From Perilla frutescens (lineage: Eukaryota; Streptophyta; Magnoliopsida; Lamiales; Lamiaceae), in assembly GCA_026008535.1 (NCBI GenBank), contig BRKX01000002.1, positions 62,679,170 through 62,743,169 on the forward strand: 64,000 nt of DNA, read 5' to 3'. A program made the position numbers and the translations under genes. Numbering within the stretch: the first letter of the stretch is position 1; the number at the start of each line of letters is the position of its first letter. The notes beneath the pieces are model-generated. The model was given only the letters and a program-made list of their open reading frames with translations. It had not been told where the DNA came from and did not search any database. Positions 25,901 to 39,200 of the stretch are shown piece by piece.

Positions 25901-26793
25901 AATGAATAGTCAACCATACCACTCCACCATGCAAAAATCGCAATCCCGTACCCAAATGACAGTAGTTAAAAAAAATTACTCTTAAACAATGGTGCAAGTA
26001 TTTCAGCTCCACTATGTTGGCCAGCAAATGCATTATGTTAAGTGTGCCATTTCCTCACCCTGAACTCTCTCAGGATACGCACATATATACCATAAATCTT
26101 CATATGTACCAATTAATAACTGTTCACGCCCCCAGTTAATAAAAATATCACGAAAAAATATAAAGTCAATGTTCAATTTATTTAAGGCAACATTATTGCA
26201 CGCATCAAAAATATCAAGGTGGCATTTCTTACATCAAGATGTTGTGCTGCTTCTGTAGTCAACCCCACTGTTGCTGCAGCCAATCCAATCAAACCTCCCT
26301 AAACCCGGAAAAAAATAGACAAATTGATAAATAAAACAATGTAGAGAAACACAATTCTCCACCCGCGGGACGCACTACATTTGATTTGGAACTTTCAGAT
26401 ACTTCAGTTAGTAGATATACAAAAGCTAAATCGATAGAGCCTAAAAAGCATACTTTGCGATGATTTGCCTGGGCCGAGTAGGTGTATTCATTAGTCAACA
26501 AATTGATCACTGCAGTGATCTTATCATGATCACCCGCCATCGCTAATTGTTTCACTATCCCTTCCACCTAGATCCAAAATAACCACAAAAGAGAAGAAGA
26601 AAAAAATGGAGGAAAAAAAAAAGACGACAATATAATCAGAAAAACCCACAAAACAGATTTCTAAAAGAACAAGTAAAATTATACGCAAATGCAATTTGTG
26701 CACCTCCAGAGCAGCATTCTTGCGCTTCTCGTAGAGCTTATCGGAGAGATTACGAAGAACAGCTGCTGAAATCACAGATAGTGCATCCGCCAT
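16926..26793 (-). CDS. VAC14: VAC14 homolog, PIKfyve/FAB1 complex scaffold
   Basis: Twenty exons, all GT-AG and frame-compatible, give 724 aa: 26793-26704, 26567-26454, 26298-26233, 25357-25268, 25196-25077, 24974-24946, 24825-24683, 24586-24492, 23295-23209, 23106-22999, 22824-22733, 22535-22454, 21472-21407, 20557-20442, 20275-20155, 19996-19835, 19710-19582, 19230-19162, 17587-17300, 17033-16926. The protein starts MADALSVISAAVLRNLSDKL and ends RSPGQLQL. It is an all-helical HEAT-repeat protein; landmarks are RVRYYACEALYNIAK (Fab1-binding half) and WCHSPMAIISLCLLAQ with LLEPGRYIWLLKALYGLL (C-terminal FIG4-binding half). VAC14 scaffolds the PtdIns3P 5-kinase FAB1 and phosphatase FIG4 on endosome/vacuole membranes and so controls PtdIns(3,5)P2. 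The Ser/Pro-rich last exon is plant-variable. Nothing suggests inactivation. Confidence 0.96.
23810..24122. repeat. 161-bp direct duplication in a VAC14 intron
   Basis: A ~150-bp segment beginning ATCAGAAATC occurs at 23810 and again at 23971 with a few substitutions and small indels. It lies wholly in the intron between the exons at 24492 and 23295 and does not touch splice sites. Confidence 0.85.
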
Positions 26794-27630
26794 AGAAAAC
26801 CCCGCTGAATAAAAGCAAAATTATGTAATTTTCATCACAATCAGATGTAGAGTAAGTCGTGGTTATACGTATAATTCAGGTATTTATAGATTCAAACGAT
26901 CAAGAGCGAGAGCAGATCTAGTCATGGAGTACGCAAAATGAGGGAAAAAAATCTGCGAGAGGGGGGTGAGAACGTTGATAAAGTTGAAATTTTTGAGAGA
27001 AACTCTTTCCCAATTTCTTTACTAATTTTCGGTTTTTTCGAATTAGGGTTCTTTTGTTTTGTTTTAGTACTATTTTGGACAGCACCGTGGAATTGACGAA
27101 GGGGTTTCTGTGTTTGGACAGCTCATGGGATTGGTCTCATTTTATCGAAATTACTCAGATACCCCTCTATACTTTTTTTTCTTCATCTACCTACCAATTA
27201 AAAACACTCCCTTTTGTAGCGGTCACGGTCTATCTTTCGACATTTTTCACACACATTTTCTCATTACATTTTTTACAGATTATTATACTATTTATTTTTT
27301 AAATGACACAAATGCCCCTGTATCATTCTTTTCCTGTATCTACCATTCTACATTTCTTTCTACCCACATAAAAAAGAGAGAAGAAAAAGTACACTTTTCT
27401 TTTGTAGCAGTCACGGTTTTTTCTTTGGATTTTTAGTAGTTAAGGGAGTAATTGCACCTCGGCCAAAATATTGGTTGCATTTTAGGTTTTTTATTTATTA
27501 AAAAAATTATATGCAATTATCATTTATAGATATCTTTTAGCAAGTTTTTCATCGGTAATTTATATAGCTTCTCTTTAAAGTTACTAATGAAGGTAATAAT
27601 TTATATTGTTATTTGTATATAAAAATTAAA

Positions 27631-27658
27631 AATAATAATAATAATAATAATAATAATA
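27631..27658. repeat. (AAT)n microsatellite
   Basis: Nine consecutive trinucleotide units of AAT upstream of VAC14. Confidence 0.9.
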
Positions 27659-27753
27659 TTTGTATTCAAATACTTTAACAACAAACATACTAAATTATAC
27701 TTGAATAATTAATTATTATTCTAGTATTGTTTAATCATTTACACTAAATAATA

Positions 27754-27944
27754 CTCCCTCTATTTCGTTTAGTTTATTGTTTTAGAATTTTAATTTAGAA
27801 TTAATAATTATTTTTTTGAACTAATATATCCCTCCCTTTTATATTACATAAAATCATATTCATTTATATTTTTCTAAAAAGTTGAAAATTTTTCTCCCTC
27901 CGTAGAAAAAGTCTAAAACAACAAACAAACTGAAAGGGAGTGAG
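27754..27944. mobile_element. Stowaway MITE (Tc1/mariner)
   Basis: The left end reads CTCCCTCTATTTCGTTTAGT and the reverse-complemented right end CTCACTCCCTTTCAGTTTGT, with further matching inward (TTGTTTTAGA). Both ends abut TA, the Stowaway target. The CTCCCTCYGT-like terminus is the hallmark of plant Stowaway elements. 191 bp, non-coding. Confidence 0.8.
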
Positions 27945-30281
27945 TATTAGTCAAACTGTAGGGCCCGAAATATAAAATACACAACTAATTAAATCACAAA
28001 TATTATGGCGAGAGAAGCACAAAAGCACAAACCAGATTCTCAAACAGAAACTCACAGCAGCAACAATTAGAATTTAGATGCAACAGCCTAAGCGATCAAA
28101 ATTATTGTGTAGAAGGGAGATGACTCAAGTTGGAGATCCGTCACTCCTCCTCTATATATATATAGAAATATATAAACTCTGACTCAAAAAACTCCTAATC
28201 CTTAAGGAAACTAATGTATCCTAGTGTAAACTTAGTTTAATAGATAAACTACGCAAATGGTTTTTGCTGATTACGAACACAACTAATAAAAATAGTTCAA
28301 TAATTGGAATATCTAATAAAAATACGATACGTTTTGGTTTAATTTTATGCACCATTAGGTTGATTTTGTAGTATATTATGTATTACCTCCTCATGATAAA
28401 TATAGCAATATATACTTGTGATGTCATTAGAATGATATCATTAACTTGTGAAGTTTAATTTAGAATAAACAACATACCTTGAGGCCGAATTTGCAAAAAT
28501 AAAATAAAAAAATCAATAGAATTAATTTTGTTTTTAAAAAGTGAAGGTAAGTTAAAATCATGTAACAAAAGATGAATTTAGTAGCTCTTGATTATGTCAA
28601 CTATAAAAAAAAATGATTTTTTTTCTATAGTGTGTAATAATTTACAAATTACATACCATCCAAAATTTGCTCATGTTTAATATGCAAACCAAACACGAGA
28701 GACAAACTGCACTAAAAAAGAAGTCAGTACAACATGCTGAACTTATAAGACATTAAAGAGATTTGAACTAGATCTTTGACCACGAGTTATGTAACTTCAC
28801 CTATAAATTGAGGTAATTGGCATATCTTGATTGGTTTATCATTTGGATGTTAAAATTATATCTCACGGGACATAACATAATCCTTATTAATTGAAATTTT
28901 GACATGTATGCAGACATATATGCAATGTATATGCCATTTATTTAGGCATACATTGTTTTCTCATTAATTCCAACATTGCGTCACTTTTTTATTTGGCCTA
29001 ATAATGCAAAAAAAAAAAAAAAATCCAAGATTTACATATTTTTCAGATTTTAGCCAATTCTTTTAAAATTGGCAATTTAGTCATACTTTTATCAACAATC
29101 AATTGAGTAAAATTGTTCCTAAATTATTAATTTCATCACAAATATGACAGCCACGTGTTGATATGATTAAACTCAAAAAAAAAAAAAAATGCCGACTAAT
29201 TTTGATATTCTTCGTGAATAGCACATAAGCACTATTACAAAATGTATTATGCTATCTTTTTTTGTCCATTAATAAATTATGATAAGATCCGTGTCAAGAT
29301 CTCCCCTTGAAAAAATATAGGCGATTTTGACTAAAATACATAGGTTGGAAAATACATCGCATATCATACAACATAATCGTGCATCACCTTTTTTTAAGGG
29401 GAAAAAATTAATAATGAAATTAAATTGTAGTATAAGGCACCGGCCTAACGGCCTTGAACCAATTGACAAAGACAAATTATATGGTATTCCATCCATCTTA
29501 ATCAATCAACATAATGGAGGGCCATTTAAAATTCCATGCTCTTAGCCAAAAATTCCAACTATAATACTTTTTGGAGCGTAACGTTGTTATCTGACATTGA
29601 AAGCGATCCTTATTAAATTAAATTAAATCAATAAAATGGAATTTGAGAGTGACTAGCAATCGAAATTAAATGTCACAAATCATGCAATCAGAAACTCTGC
29701 AGAATCATCTAACGTAAATAAATTACAATAGATGGTAGAAAGCAAACTGATTTTTCAAAAGAAATAAAGCCTAGAAAGCTGGATTGATAAAGTGTATGTA
29801 TTAATTAGTCAAAGATTCGTGTTAGTTTCAGATAATCTTAATCGACTACATACATCCTTCTCTTTCTCCTTTGACTTTCTGGGTAGTAGATAGATAATGA
29901 GAATTGAGAGGTGAAGAAAGCCACGCATCATTCTTGGCTGCTCTTACAACAACTTACACAACTAAAATACTGAGTTACAGTTTATTATCGAAATAACAGC
30001 AGTGATCTCAATTGGATTTTGGATAAAACCAAATAGAAACATGCACTCACTCATTGATGCTTCATATTCTGAAATCCCTATACTAGCCCTAAGTAACTGT
30101 GCTATTGTGTATCGATTAACTGAAGGGGAATTAGAGTGCATTTCCTACCATCATTGATGCACCACACCCTTAAATCGAAGAGGGGCAACTTAATCTATAT
30201 GATGTCATTTATACAGGATAAATCATGTCATTATTGTAACAGCACAATCTATTCATACAACAAAATCCCATAAGAGCAAAC

Positions 30282-33200
30282 TTACGACCGTTCGAAAGGA
30301 AACGGACTCAACAGCGACTCTTCAAGCTCCCTAAACCCCCGATAGACAGCCTCCGTTTGATTCTGTGGAAGGGGCAGCCTCCGGACCTCAGTCATGTACC
30401 TGATATTTACAGAATTGAGGGTGTGTTATTGATAGAAACAAGCAAGGTAAATACAGCAATAGATGAAGGTCAAATTACCTATTTGCGGCGCTAGTGATCT
30501 TATCACGCACGCCTTGATTTATAAACGTGTTTTGCCCCATTGAGAATGGTCCGCCAAGAATCAGAGAAGCTCCAGCAGCACTAGTGCCCATTCTCTGTGC
30601 AAAGATGGACATTGCCCATTCACGAAGTACTACTAGAACCGAGCAAAGAAGACGTAGCCTTAGAGTTGGAGATGGCAAAACTGCACCATTTGACAACAAC
30701 TGATCATAAGTATTGAGCACAGGTTCTATTGAACCCTTGCAAGCAGCAAGAAGAGCCCTTGCAATATCTTCTTCTCCAACAGGTTCAACCCTTGAAACCA
30801 CTCGATCCTACAAAGATTGAGCTAGTTAATTAGATGTAAAGACTAGTGAAGAAATCAGCAAACAACAAATTATTGCACCTCAGCTGTAAAAGTAAAGCAT
30901 TCGAGAGAATGATTCAGGTAGTATAAAACTGCACAAGTGACAAGGCTAAACATTTACCTGTGCAGCCTTCTCGAGGTGAAGGCATAGTGTGTCTAAGGGT
31001 AAAATAGCTCCGTCTCCAGGATAAACATGAGAACCAACCCTCTTAAGCACAGCACAAGCTTCAGCAATACCACCCCTTGAAAGAGCCTGATCGATGAGTC
31101 GAGCCCAGGTCTCTCTGACGATGCTGCTGTCAGCATCACCAGAATAGCTTGCAAAGTATAGCATTTCCAGACATATCTGGAAGAGCAAGGAATTAATCAT
31201 GAGGTAATTATCAAGTTTGGACTCAAAGAATGACAGAAAATATTCCTAGAAAGATAGAAGATCACAAGAAGACAAAGCATTCGCTCTGCGCACAGAACAT
31301 ATAAATAATGACACGTAATATGGTTTCTGAACCAGCATGTAAGCAAGGGCATGAAAGAACATAAAAAAAGCTTTAAGGCTTGCAACTTTGAATGTGCATC
31401 AAATCTCAAATCACACAAAGAATAATCTAATATGAATATATGATTTACTTCTTTAATCACATCAATACCAACTTTTCCATATTTCAATAAATTCAATCAA
31501 CAGAAAGAAAATCCATATTTTTCATCTTTTTATGGCTTTACATGTATCTGTAGATTTTCAATCCCAGAGGTCTAAGCCCAGCACTATCAATTCAAGCAGA
31601 GTACAAAAAGAGGAGAGGCCAGATGCATATAAATCAAGACAAGGCAGCTCCCATCTTTAGATAACAAGGTCATCACTCACGGCAAGCTCTTTAGTCTTTC
31701 CAATATGAATTGGGTTGCAACACAGGCATTAATGTTTTGCTCTGTTAACAAACATCTCATGCTACAAAGTTTGACAATTATCATCAAACACAGTTTTTGC
31801 AATAACAGTACAGCCTTCACAAGGTTATAAGAGAATCACTGACCTCCCAGAGGTCGAATGGAACAGCGTACTCATTGTATAATTGAGTGATGGTTTTTAA
31901 ATCCATTGACAATTCCTTTGCCTTATCTCGAAGAGCAGGAATAAAACTGGCATCACTGGAGTGACCATTCTCAGGTGATGAACCACTTGTAGATTCAGAT
32001 TCATCAGGAGAAGCTTCCAATCTTGAGGCCATGGATTCTAACTCCTCTTTAATCTTTATCTGAAATTGAAGAACGGCGAGCTTCCCTTCAAGTAAATCAA
32101 GAAGCCCGTTATCAATAGCACTGCGGACAGAAACATTGAGACCGTCGCTCTCACTGGAACTCTTTGCCTGAAGAACAGCATTACTCAAGTACTGACGTCT
32201 GCATCAAAGCAATGAAAGGTCACAAAGTGCTAGCTGAAGACAGAATAGGCTATTATAGAGGTTGAGATCTCATCAAGTTCAATTATAGACACTACAAATA
32301 AAGGCCAAACATTCATCTGCGTGTGTACATCAATGTAACCTGACAAATCAAATTTATAATTGCACTTGATGATATTATCTCCTCATAATATTATCTCCTC
32401 AGACAAATATCACATCAAAGATGTACAAATCTATACAGGTATATATATCAATCAAGAATCCAAATTAGGAATCTAGACAAAATTCAGGTGCAAACAAGTC
32501 ACAAACCTTTGCTCAAGAGTAGGGGTATCCCCAGTTTCAGTTGAACGCCTTTCTGCAAGTCTAACCAATATTTGAGCAGCAAGAACATGCTGACGCTTTA
32601 AGACATAATACCGTGCCAGAAGCTCAGTGTACTTTATCTGATTAGATGCAAGAGGAACTCTAGAATGACCCATGGGAGAAGAAGATGCAACTGAGGAGAA
32701 GGGCTGAACCTATGAAGGGGGAAGAGGGTTACAGGGAAATAATAAAATACTAGTTCAAACTGAATTTGAACCAAAACAAGGAGACAACCTTAATCCTGAA
32801 AACCAATAGAGGTTATTCTTATGGTTTCAAGAAAGATTAAATCTCAATAAATATCAATTATTCTTAATTAAATATAGAAAAGGAGTCTCACCACATGCGT
32901 AGGATGGTCATGTCCAGCATTTTGTAGAAATTGCACCAAGTCTGGGCCCCCATACTCCAATAACTCATCATCAAGGCCTAGATCGACCAATGTTCGATAT
33001 AGATACTCATGGAAAACTCTATCTGAAGACTGAACACCAAGTTGAATGATCTGGCATATGTACTTTCTGCGAGAAGCTTGATCAAGGACAGATTGGACAA
33101 CAGGCCTGATAGGAGACCCAAATTCCTTCCTCAAAGCTTCACCTTTAAGAGAATGCAAAGCATTAGTGACAATTTCATAACACTGCATACGTCGCGAAAG

Positions 33201-36200
33201 GGCATGTTGTCGGATTCCAGCATCTATTTGCTCATTGAAAGCATCACCAGCTGGATCCACAGCCTGAGCCTTTTGCAAAGGTAATCGGACTACAGCTTCA
33301 TAGAATCTGCAGTTTCCCTAATTGTGTCAGGCTTAAGATAGAAATGATAATAAATATAAGGCTTGCAAATTGGCAGGCTGACGTTACAAACCTCAAATCT
33401 TCAAAACGTTTGCACACAGTAGGCAAATCAGCAGACTCTGGAATTTTGCTTAAATTGTTGAAAGCCTCCCGAGCCAGAGTTTCCCTCTCTTCTGTATCAG
33501 AAGTCGCGGCAGCTCTCTCAAGATATTCAACAGCTACATAAAACTTGTAATCACTTTCTTTGTAATAGCTTGGACAACCATCGCGTAGTCTACTGCTAAT
33601 ATCATCTACAGTGCCCCTGCCATCAGGACCAGTGTAATACTGGATAAATGAATGATAGTAAATGTGAGATGGATTCATATAAGAGCTTTTACGAGCTGAA
33701 CCAATGTAAGATAACTGTAAATCATAAATTAGTAAGTAAATGAGCTAAAGAACAATCCTCCCGCAAAAAAAAAAGGTAGAGAGAGAGAGAGATGAGCCAG
33801 GAGGGAGGGGAGCTAAGATCCAAAAGAGCATGGGTGATGATAATTGATCTTGATCTCAAGATTGAAGTGCAAGAATGTGACAAGATGGTGAACAAGCAAT
33901 GTCTTAATCACCTCCATTAAAGCGGATATGAGCCTTGTTGCCAATCGATCTCCATCTTCTGAGCAAACTAATTGGTGGAATGTTAACTGCACTACAGCTT
34001 GCCTAGTATTTGCATCAAAACTTTGAATCAAGCGTGCCAGAAGATGTTGAGAAAGAAGTTGGAGAAGGAAGAGGGCTTCCCCACATCTCAGAAGCAACTG
34101 CCTGATACATTCCATAGCTCTTACCTGGAAAAAGACCAAATTATTATCCAGAAATGGAGTATTGTGTTCACGTTAGAGCGAGTCCCAAACAATTAACATG
34201 TCCACTAAAAAAAACATCTACCTCCATGGCAGCCAGCTCAGCAGGACTATACGGAAGTCGCTGCCTCTTATTTGATGACCCGCCCTCACTGGAATCCACA
34301 TTACGGGAGTATGAGCCAAATAAATTCCGCACCATACTTCGGTCACCAGCAACAAGATCTGATCCAGTTCCAATCAGAATTGAACCAGTTATGTCTCCTA
34401 AACCAGCCACGCAGCCATAAAGTCCACGCCTCTGGTTCCTCCTAGACCTCAAGAACTTCTCCAGAGAGCAAATTTTGTCTTCAAGGATATGCATTGCCCG
34501 AACAGAAAGTCTACATGATATGATCCCATCTTCAGATATACCATCCGGAGATGCTGAGCCACCTTTAAGGATAAAAACAGGAAGTTCCCACAATGGCAAA
34601 AGTAATCTTGATGTGCACAGGCAAAGGCCCTCGTGGGCACCCGAAAAGACAGGCTCGGCTTCTTGAACAACCTGACCCATGCTGAATCCCCCAGCTGCAG
34701 TTCTAGCGTTTGACAATGCACCGCTTCCTTCTAATTGTGGCATTCCAACAACTCTAGGGTCCTCGAAAGCTTCAGCTGCTTTCTCAGCAACAACATTGCT
34801 AATGAAGTTTTCAGTATATACAATCCGTGCAGCAAGCATCAAACACATTGCAGCTGCCTCTCCAGCACCAAAACGATTGAAGAAGTCCTCGAGTAGTGAT
34901 CTTGGTGAATTAGACTCTAATAATCGCCTCAGAATGTCAATTGGTCTGTTAAAAACTACTTCCATCATACCCATGGTACTGAATATAACAATTTTTCTTC
35001 TTGGTAGTATATGTTGGGTCGAAAGATCACCTCTAGCCCAGAGTTTAATTGATGTCTTCTCACAAGACTCCCATGAATTATGAAATCCACAGAGTTCTAG
35101 TTCAGAATATAAAGATTGCACAATGGATGCTGCATCTGGCAGGGGTAAAACATCTGCTACATACAGCATTCTACCTTCCACAGGAATAGATGATACTGAT
35201 TCTCTAAGTGCACGAGAACCCCTTGCGCCTGTCCCAAGAGATTGAGTACTGGGATCCTTATTCACAATCAGAAGTGATGAAATAGCAGATGGAGAAGAAT
35301 CCGAAAGGACAAGTGACCCAGAAGAATAATATGCAGATTCAATCTTCAGAGAAAGATCATCAGCCTGGGATCTTCCTGCAAGAGATAGAGCACCAAACGC
35401 AAGTCCGCCACTCACCGCAATGGGAGGTGAGGGTCTTGTGGTTACTACCTTCAAGCAACTTGGTTTTCCAAGCCCAGCCAAACTTCCAACAGCACCATTA
35501 TTTCCACCAGATGGTGAAGTTGAGAGATACATCCTCCGGCCATCTGATAAAACAGCAACAAGATGCAACCACTTTGATTCTAAGGTGGATAAAGGTGATA
35601 TGGAAACTATAGAAGATTTGGTAGGTCTAGCAGGGGTCCTTTGTCCAGCTTGTTGCCTGCCACCATAGTTAGAGTCCCTCTGAGTGATTAAATTTCTCTC
35701 CTCCGCAACCTTTTTGAATGGGCCATCTCCATTCGATCCAAGAGAGAATACTTGAATTTTCATATCTTCACTACGCGTATATAGAACATGCCTATCGGAA
35801 TCAACAACCATTTCGACAATGGGGTCCACAGCTCCAAATTTGAAAACATTAGGCACAACCCACCTAAAGAGGAAGAGAGAGAGACAGAGACAGGGAAATA
35901 AGTAAATTTAAGTTTTTTAGTAAGAACAAGTATGACTGGGGGTCAAGACCTCAAGCATGGGAGATCAAATAATGCAAATCTCATTAAGTTGCAAATAAGA
36001 ACAACATATATATAACATTTGGCAGTTACGAAGGTGAAATTAAAAAATCATAGCACAATTTCTGAAGAAGAATGAATTCAGTCATCATTATGAAGATAGC
36101 TGTTAGTGAACATGAGCTGTGCACCATAAACATAAGGAAGAGGGAAAGTACCTAGAAATTACACTTCCCAGACCAGCAGTAAGGCAGACTTTACGGCATC

Positions 36201-39200
36201 TCTTTTGCCAGCCCGAACCGGTTGTATATTGCAGTTCATAAACATGGCCATCTCGGCCAGCCAAAAAAATATGACCCCTGTCGGTGCAAGTGATGCATGT
36301 CATAGTCACTCCATCAGAAGGAACTGTATATTCTGGTAGTGGTTGAAGTGAAACCTCAGCATACGGATCAGTTCCATCACCTCTTCCAGAACAACATACT
36401 CCAACAAGAATCAGCTGATGACAGGAATTATATTTATAAGATAAAAGGAGAGGAAAAAACATAACAAACAAATAATAGAACATTCTTAACTATCATGGAC
36501 TCATAATATTGCATGCCACAGGATCTCCAGAAGTAATGAGAAACAACATTACAGTGGACACCACATTCATTTCCAGGAAAAAAAAAACAAAATAGAATTT
36601 ACTGGCACTAATATCAATATGCACTTTTCACACTGATTGAAAAGTTCATGAAGGCTCAAACTTTTGACAGACATATATTTCAATAGCACTGTAGAAAGAC
36701 TAAATTACATATCGAATAGTGATAGAAGTTAAGTTGCAATAATAAGAAACGCAACAAACATGAGAAAAGGCACGCGCGAGAGGCTTGAGGGGATTAAGGC
36801 AGCACTACTATCCTAAGACATTAGATGAAACAGCCTATGTAATACCAGACAAGGACATACCAAATTATTCAACAGCTTTATCATCACAAATATAGCTCTC
36901 TAAAGACTAAGAGTATAGAAATAGTGATCCAAAATCGACACACACACACACACGTATATATATATAAATAAAATCGTTGCAAATTTTGAAAGACGCAATT
37001 TCCCAGCTAAATTTTATATGGGAAGTTATTATATTATTACCTCCACTAACTATGAATATACCATAGAAATATCTCTTCTTACTACTATTGTATCATTACA
37101 TTATCTCCACTAACTATATGTTTTTATATTGTCTCTACTAACTAGTACTCCCTCCATTTCCATTTAAATGTCATTTTGGATGAATGCACACAAATTAATA
37201 AATTAATTGAATTACCTAATACATCCTTGTATGAATACATTAAATGAGTTAAATATAAATGTTTGAATGCATTAAATGAGGGCAAATGTGAAAAAAATGT
37301 GAATTTTATGTCTCAAATTTGTAGAATGACACTTTTTTTGAAACAAAATTAAAAAATTAGAATGACATTTATATGGAAACGGAGGGAGTATTATTTTTAT
37401 TTATATATGCCAACTATCCGAAGTCTAACATATACAGATATACTATACATGATGATAATGTAGTTTTTATATGCAGGTGTTGTATCCAACATTCCGACAT
37501 ATAAATTGATAATTCATCTTTTATGATTTTGCATACTAGTCTCTACCATGTTACTGTAACAATAGACAAAATACATCACATCGCAGAAAAGTGTGAAATA
37601 TTGCCATGGATAGGAGGAAAATAAATACCTCCACAGGAGTTGCCAAAACTAGAAGATACTGAATTGCTTCAACGAAAACACCAGGCTTTGATTTTGCAAG
37701 ACCTACAGCACAAATAGCTTGTTCCTCCCCACTATATTCAGGACATTGACCATCCCTACATTACAAAGCATTAAAGGAAAAAAATATAAGATAGAAGATT
37801 TTCTTCCTTTTCTGCTGGTAAGAGAGTAGAGATACAGAAAACTACAAGGTCGAAGCCCGCAAATGCATCCGTGAGATCTAGAATGGACCCAAAATATGTG
37901 AATGTCTGCGTCAGTTAAAAACATGGTGCTCTGAAGAACTTGAGTTCCATATTTTATTTGATGTCGCAAACCAAAAAAAAAGTCTGGTTATGATAAAAAG
38001 GCATAGTTTGTCGTGACTCACTTTTAAGCAGTACATAAATGTTTTAGAGAAAGAACTAATTGTTTGAGCATATGGACTTTAAAGAATGGCAGACAAATTA
38101 TTTATTTATCCACATATTATGTGATTGAATAATCAAATATTATATTAATAAAATACAAAGATTGTGCTGAACGTACATAGTCTAGGCTGTTGTGGGAGGT
38201 GTAGCCAATTTGCTTTGTGGTTTTAATCAACACGTGGAAGATAGATTAAGAACCACTATAGCATCTTTCTCCCGTTTCTCACCTCTTTATGATACAAATT
38301 TAAGGTTTCAGGGACTACATAGTTCAAGAAGTATGATAATATTTTGCAGTAATAGTAATCAATTTCTTCTGTGATTTTAAGTAACTCGTGAAAGGTGGAC
38401 TGAGAACCTCTACAGCATATATCTTTCTCCTGTTTCTCACCTCTTCATGTTACATAATTTAATAAGGCTTCAAGGATTACATAGATAAGGAAGTATGGCA
38501 ATCATTTGTGGTAGGGATAGCCAATCACATGTAAGACAGACTAAGAACCTCTATAGCATAGCATATCTCTTTCTCCAGTTTCTCACTACTTTATGGCTTA
38601 TGCTACGAATTTAATAAGGTTTCATTTCCTTAAACTAAATCCTAGATACGTGTGTGTTTCGATGAGTACAATAGAATAAATGGAAAAACTATAGAAAAGG
38701 ATCAAGAAGAAATATCAATCAAGCATTTACACGAACATCTAGATACACAAAAGGGTCAAAGAGAAAAAGGGGTTGCAATAATTATGTGTTTAGTAAATCC
38801 AATACCATGGTGTAAATTCTAATATTCAAACATTCTGATTAGTTGATACTTTATAGTAAAAACGCATACAAACATAAAGAGCTGGTAATCATTCCAATAA
38901 AAGTATAAATTGCAGCATAGAGCTTGAACCTTCTAATGTAATATGAAAAATAAATTAAGCTCTCATGTTGATCGTATTCTCTAATATTGCAATGATCAAT
39001 GCCAGACTGCCGGATAAAAAATTAAAAATTTATAAATTCTCAAATATGATACATTTTGCTATAGTACTATGTTTTTCCCTAATTCATCTATGTGTCATCA
39101 GCTAAGAGCAACGATATAATATTCACAGTATTTATTGACCCATTTTTAATAGATCAAGTTTTTAGCCTTCACAATGAAATCAGAAACAAAGACTGGACTA

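Larger units (their letters stand above)
26794..30281. other. Intergenic: VAC14 promoter side and NUP155 3' flank
   Basis: The first ~300 bp upstream of 26793 should contain the VAC14 leader and promoter. Further on lie an (AAT)n run, a Stowaway MITE (27754-27944) and AT-rich sequence. No gene is recognisable; the ORFs near 27054-27436 and 29269-29545 have no known domain. Confidence 0.5.

Noticed and set aside
27054..27436. Phe/Ser-rich ORFs upstream of VAC14
   Set aside because: AT-rich promoter-side sequence with no domain; chance frames.
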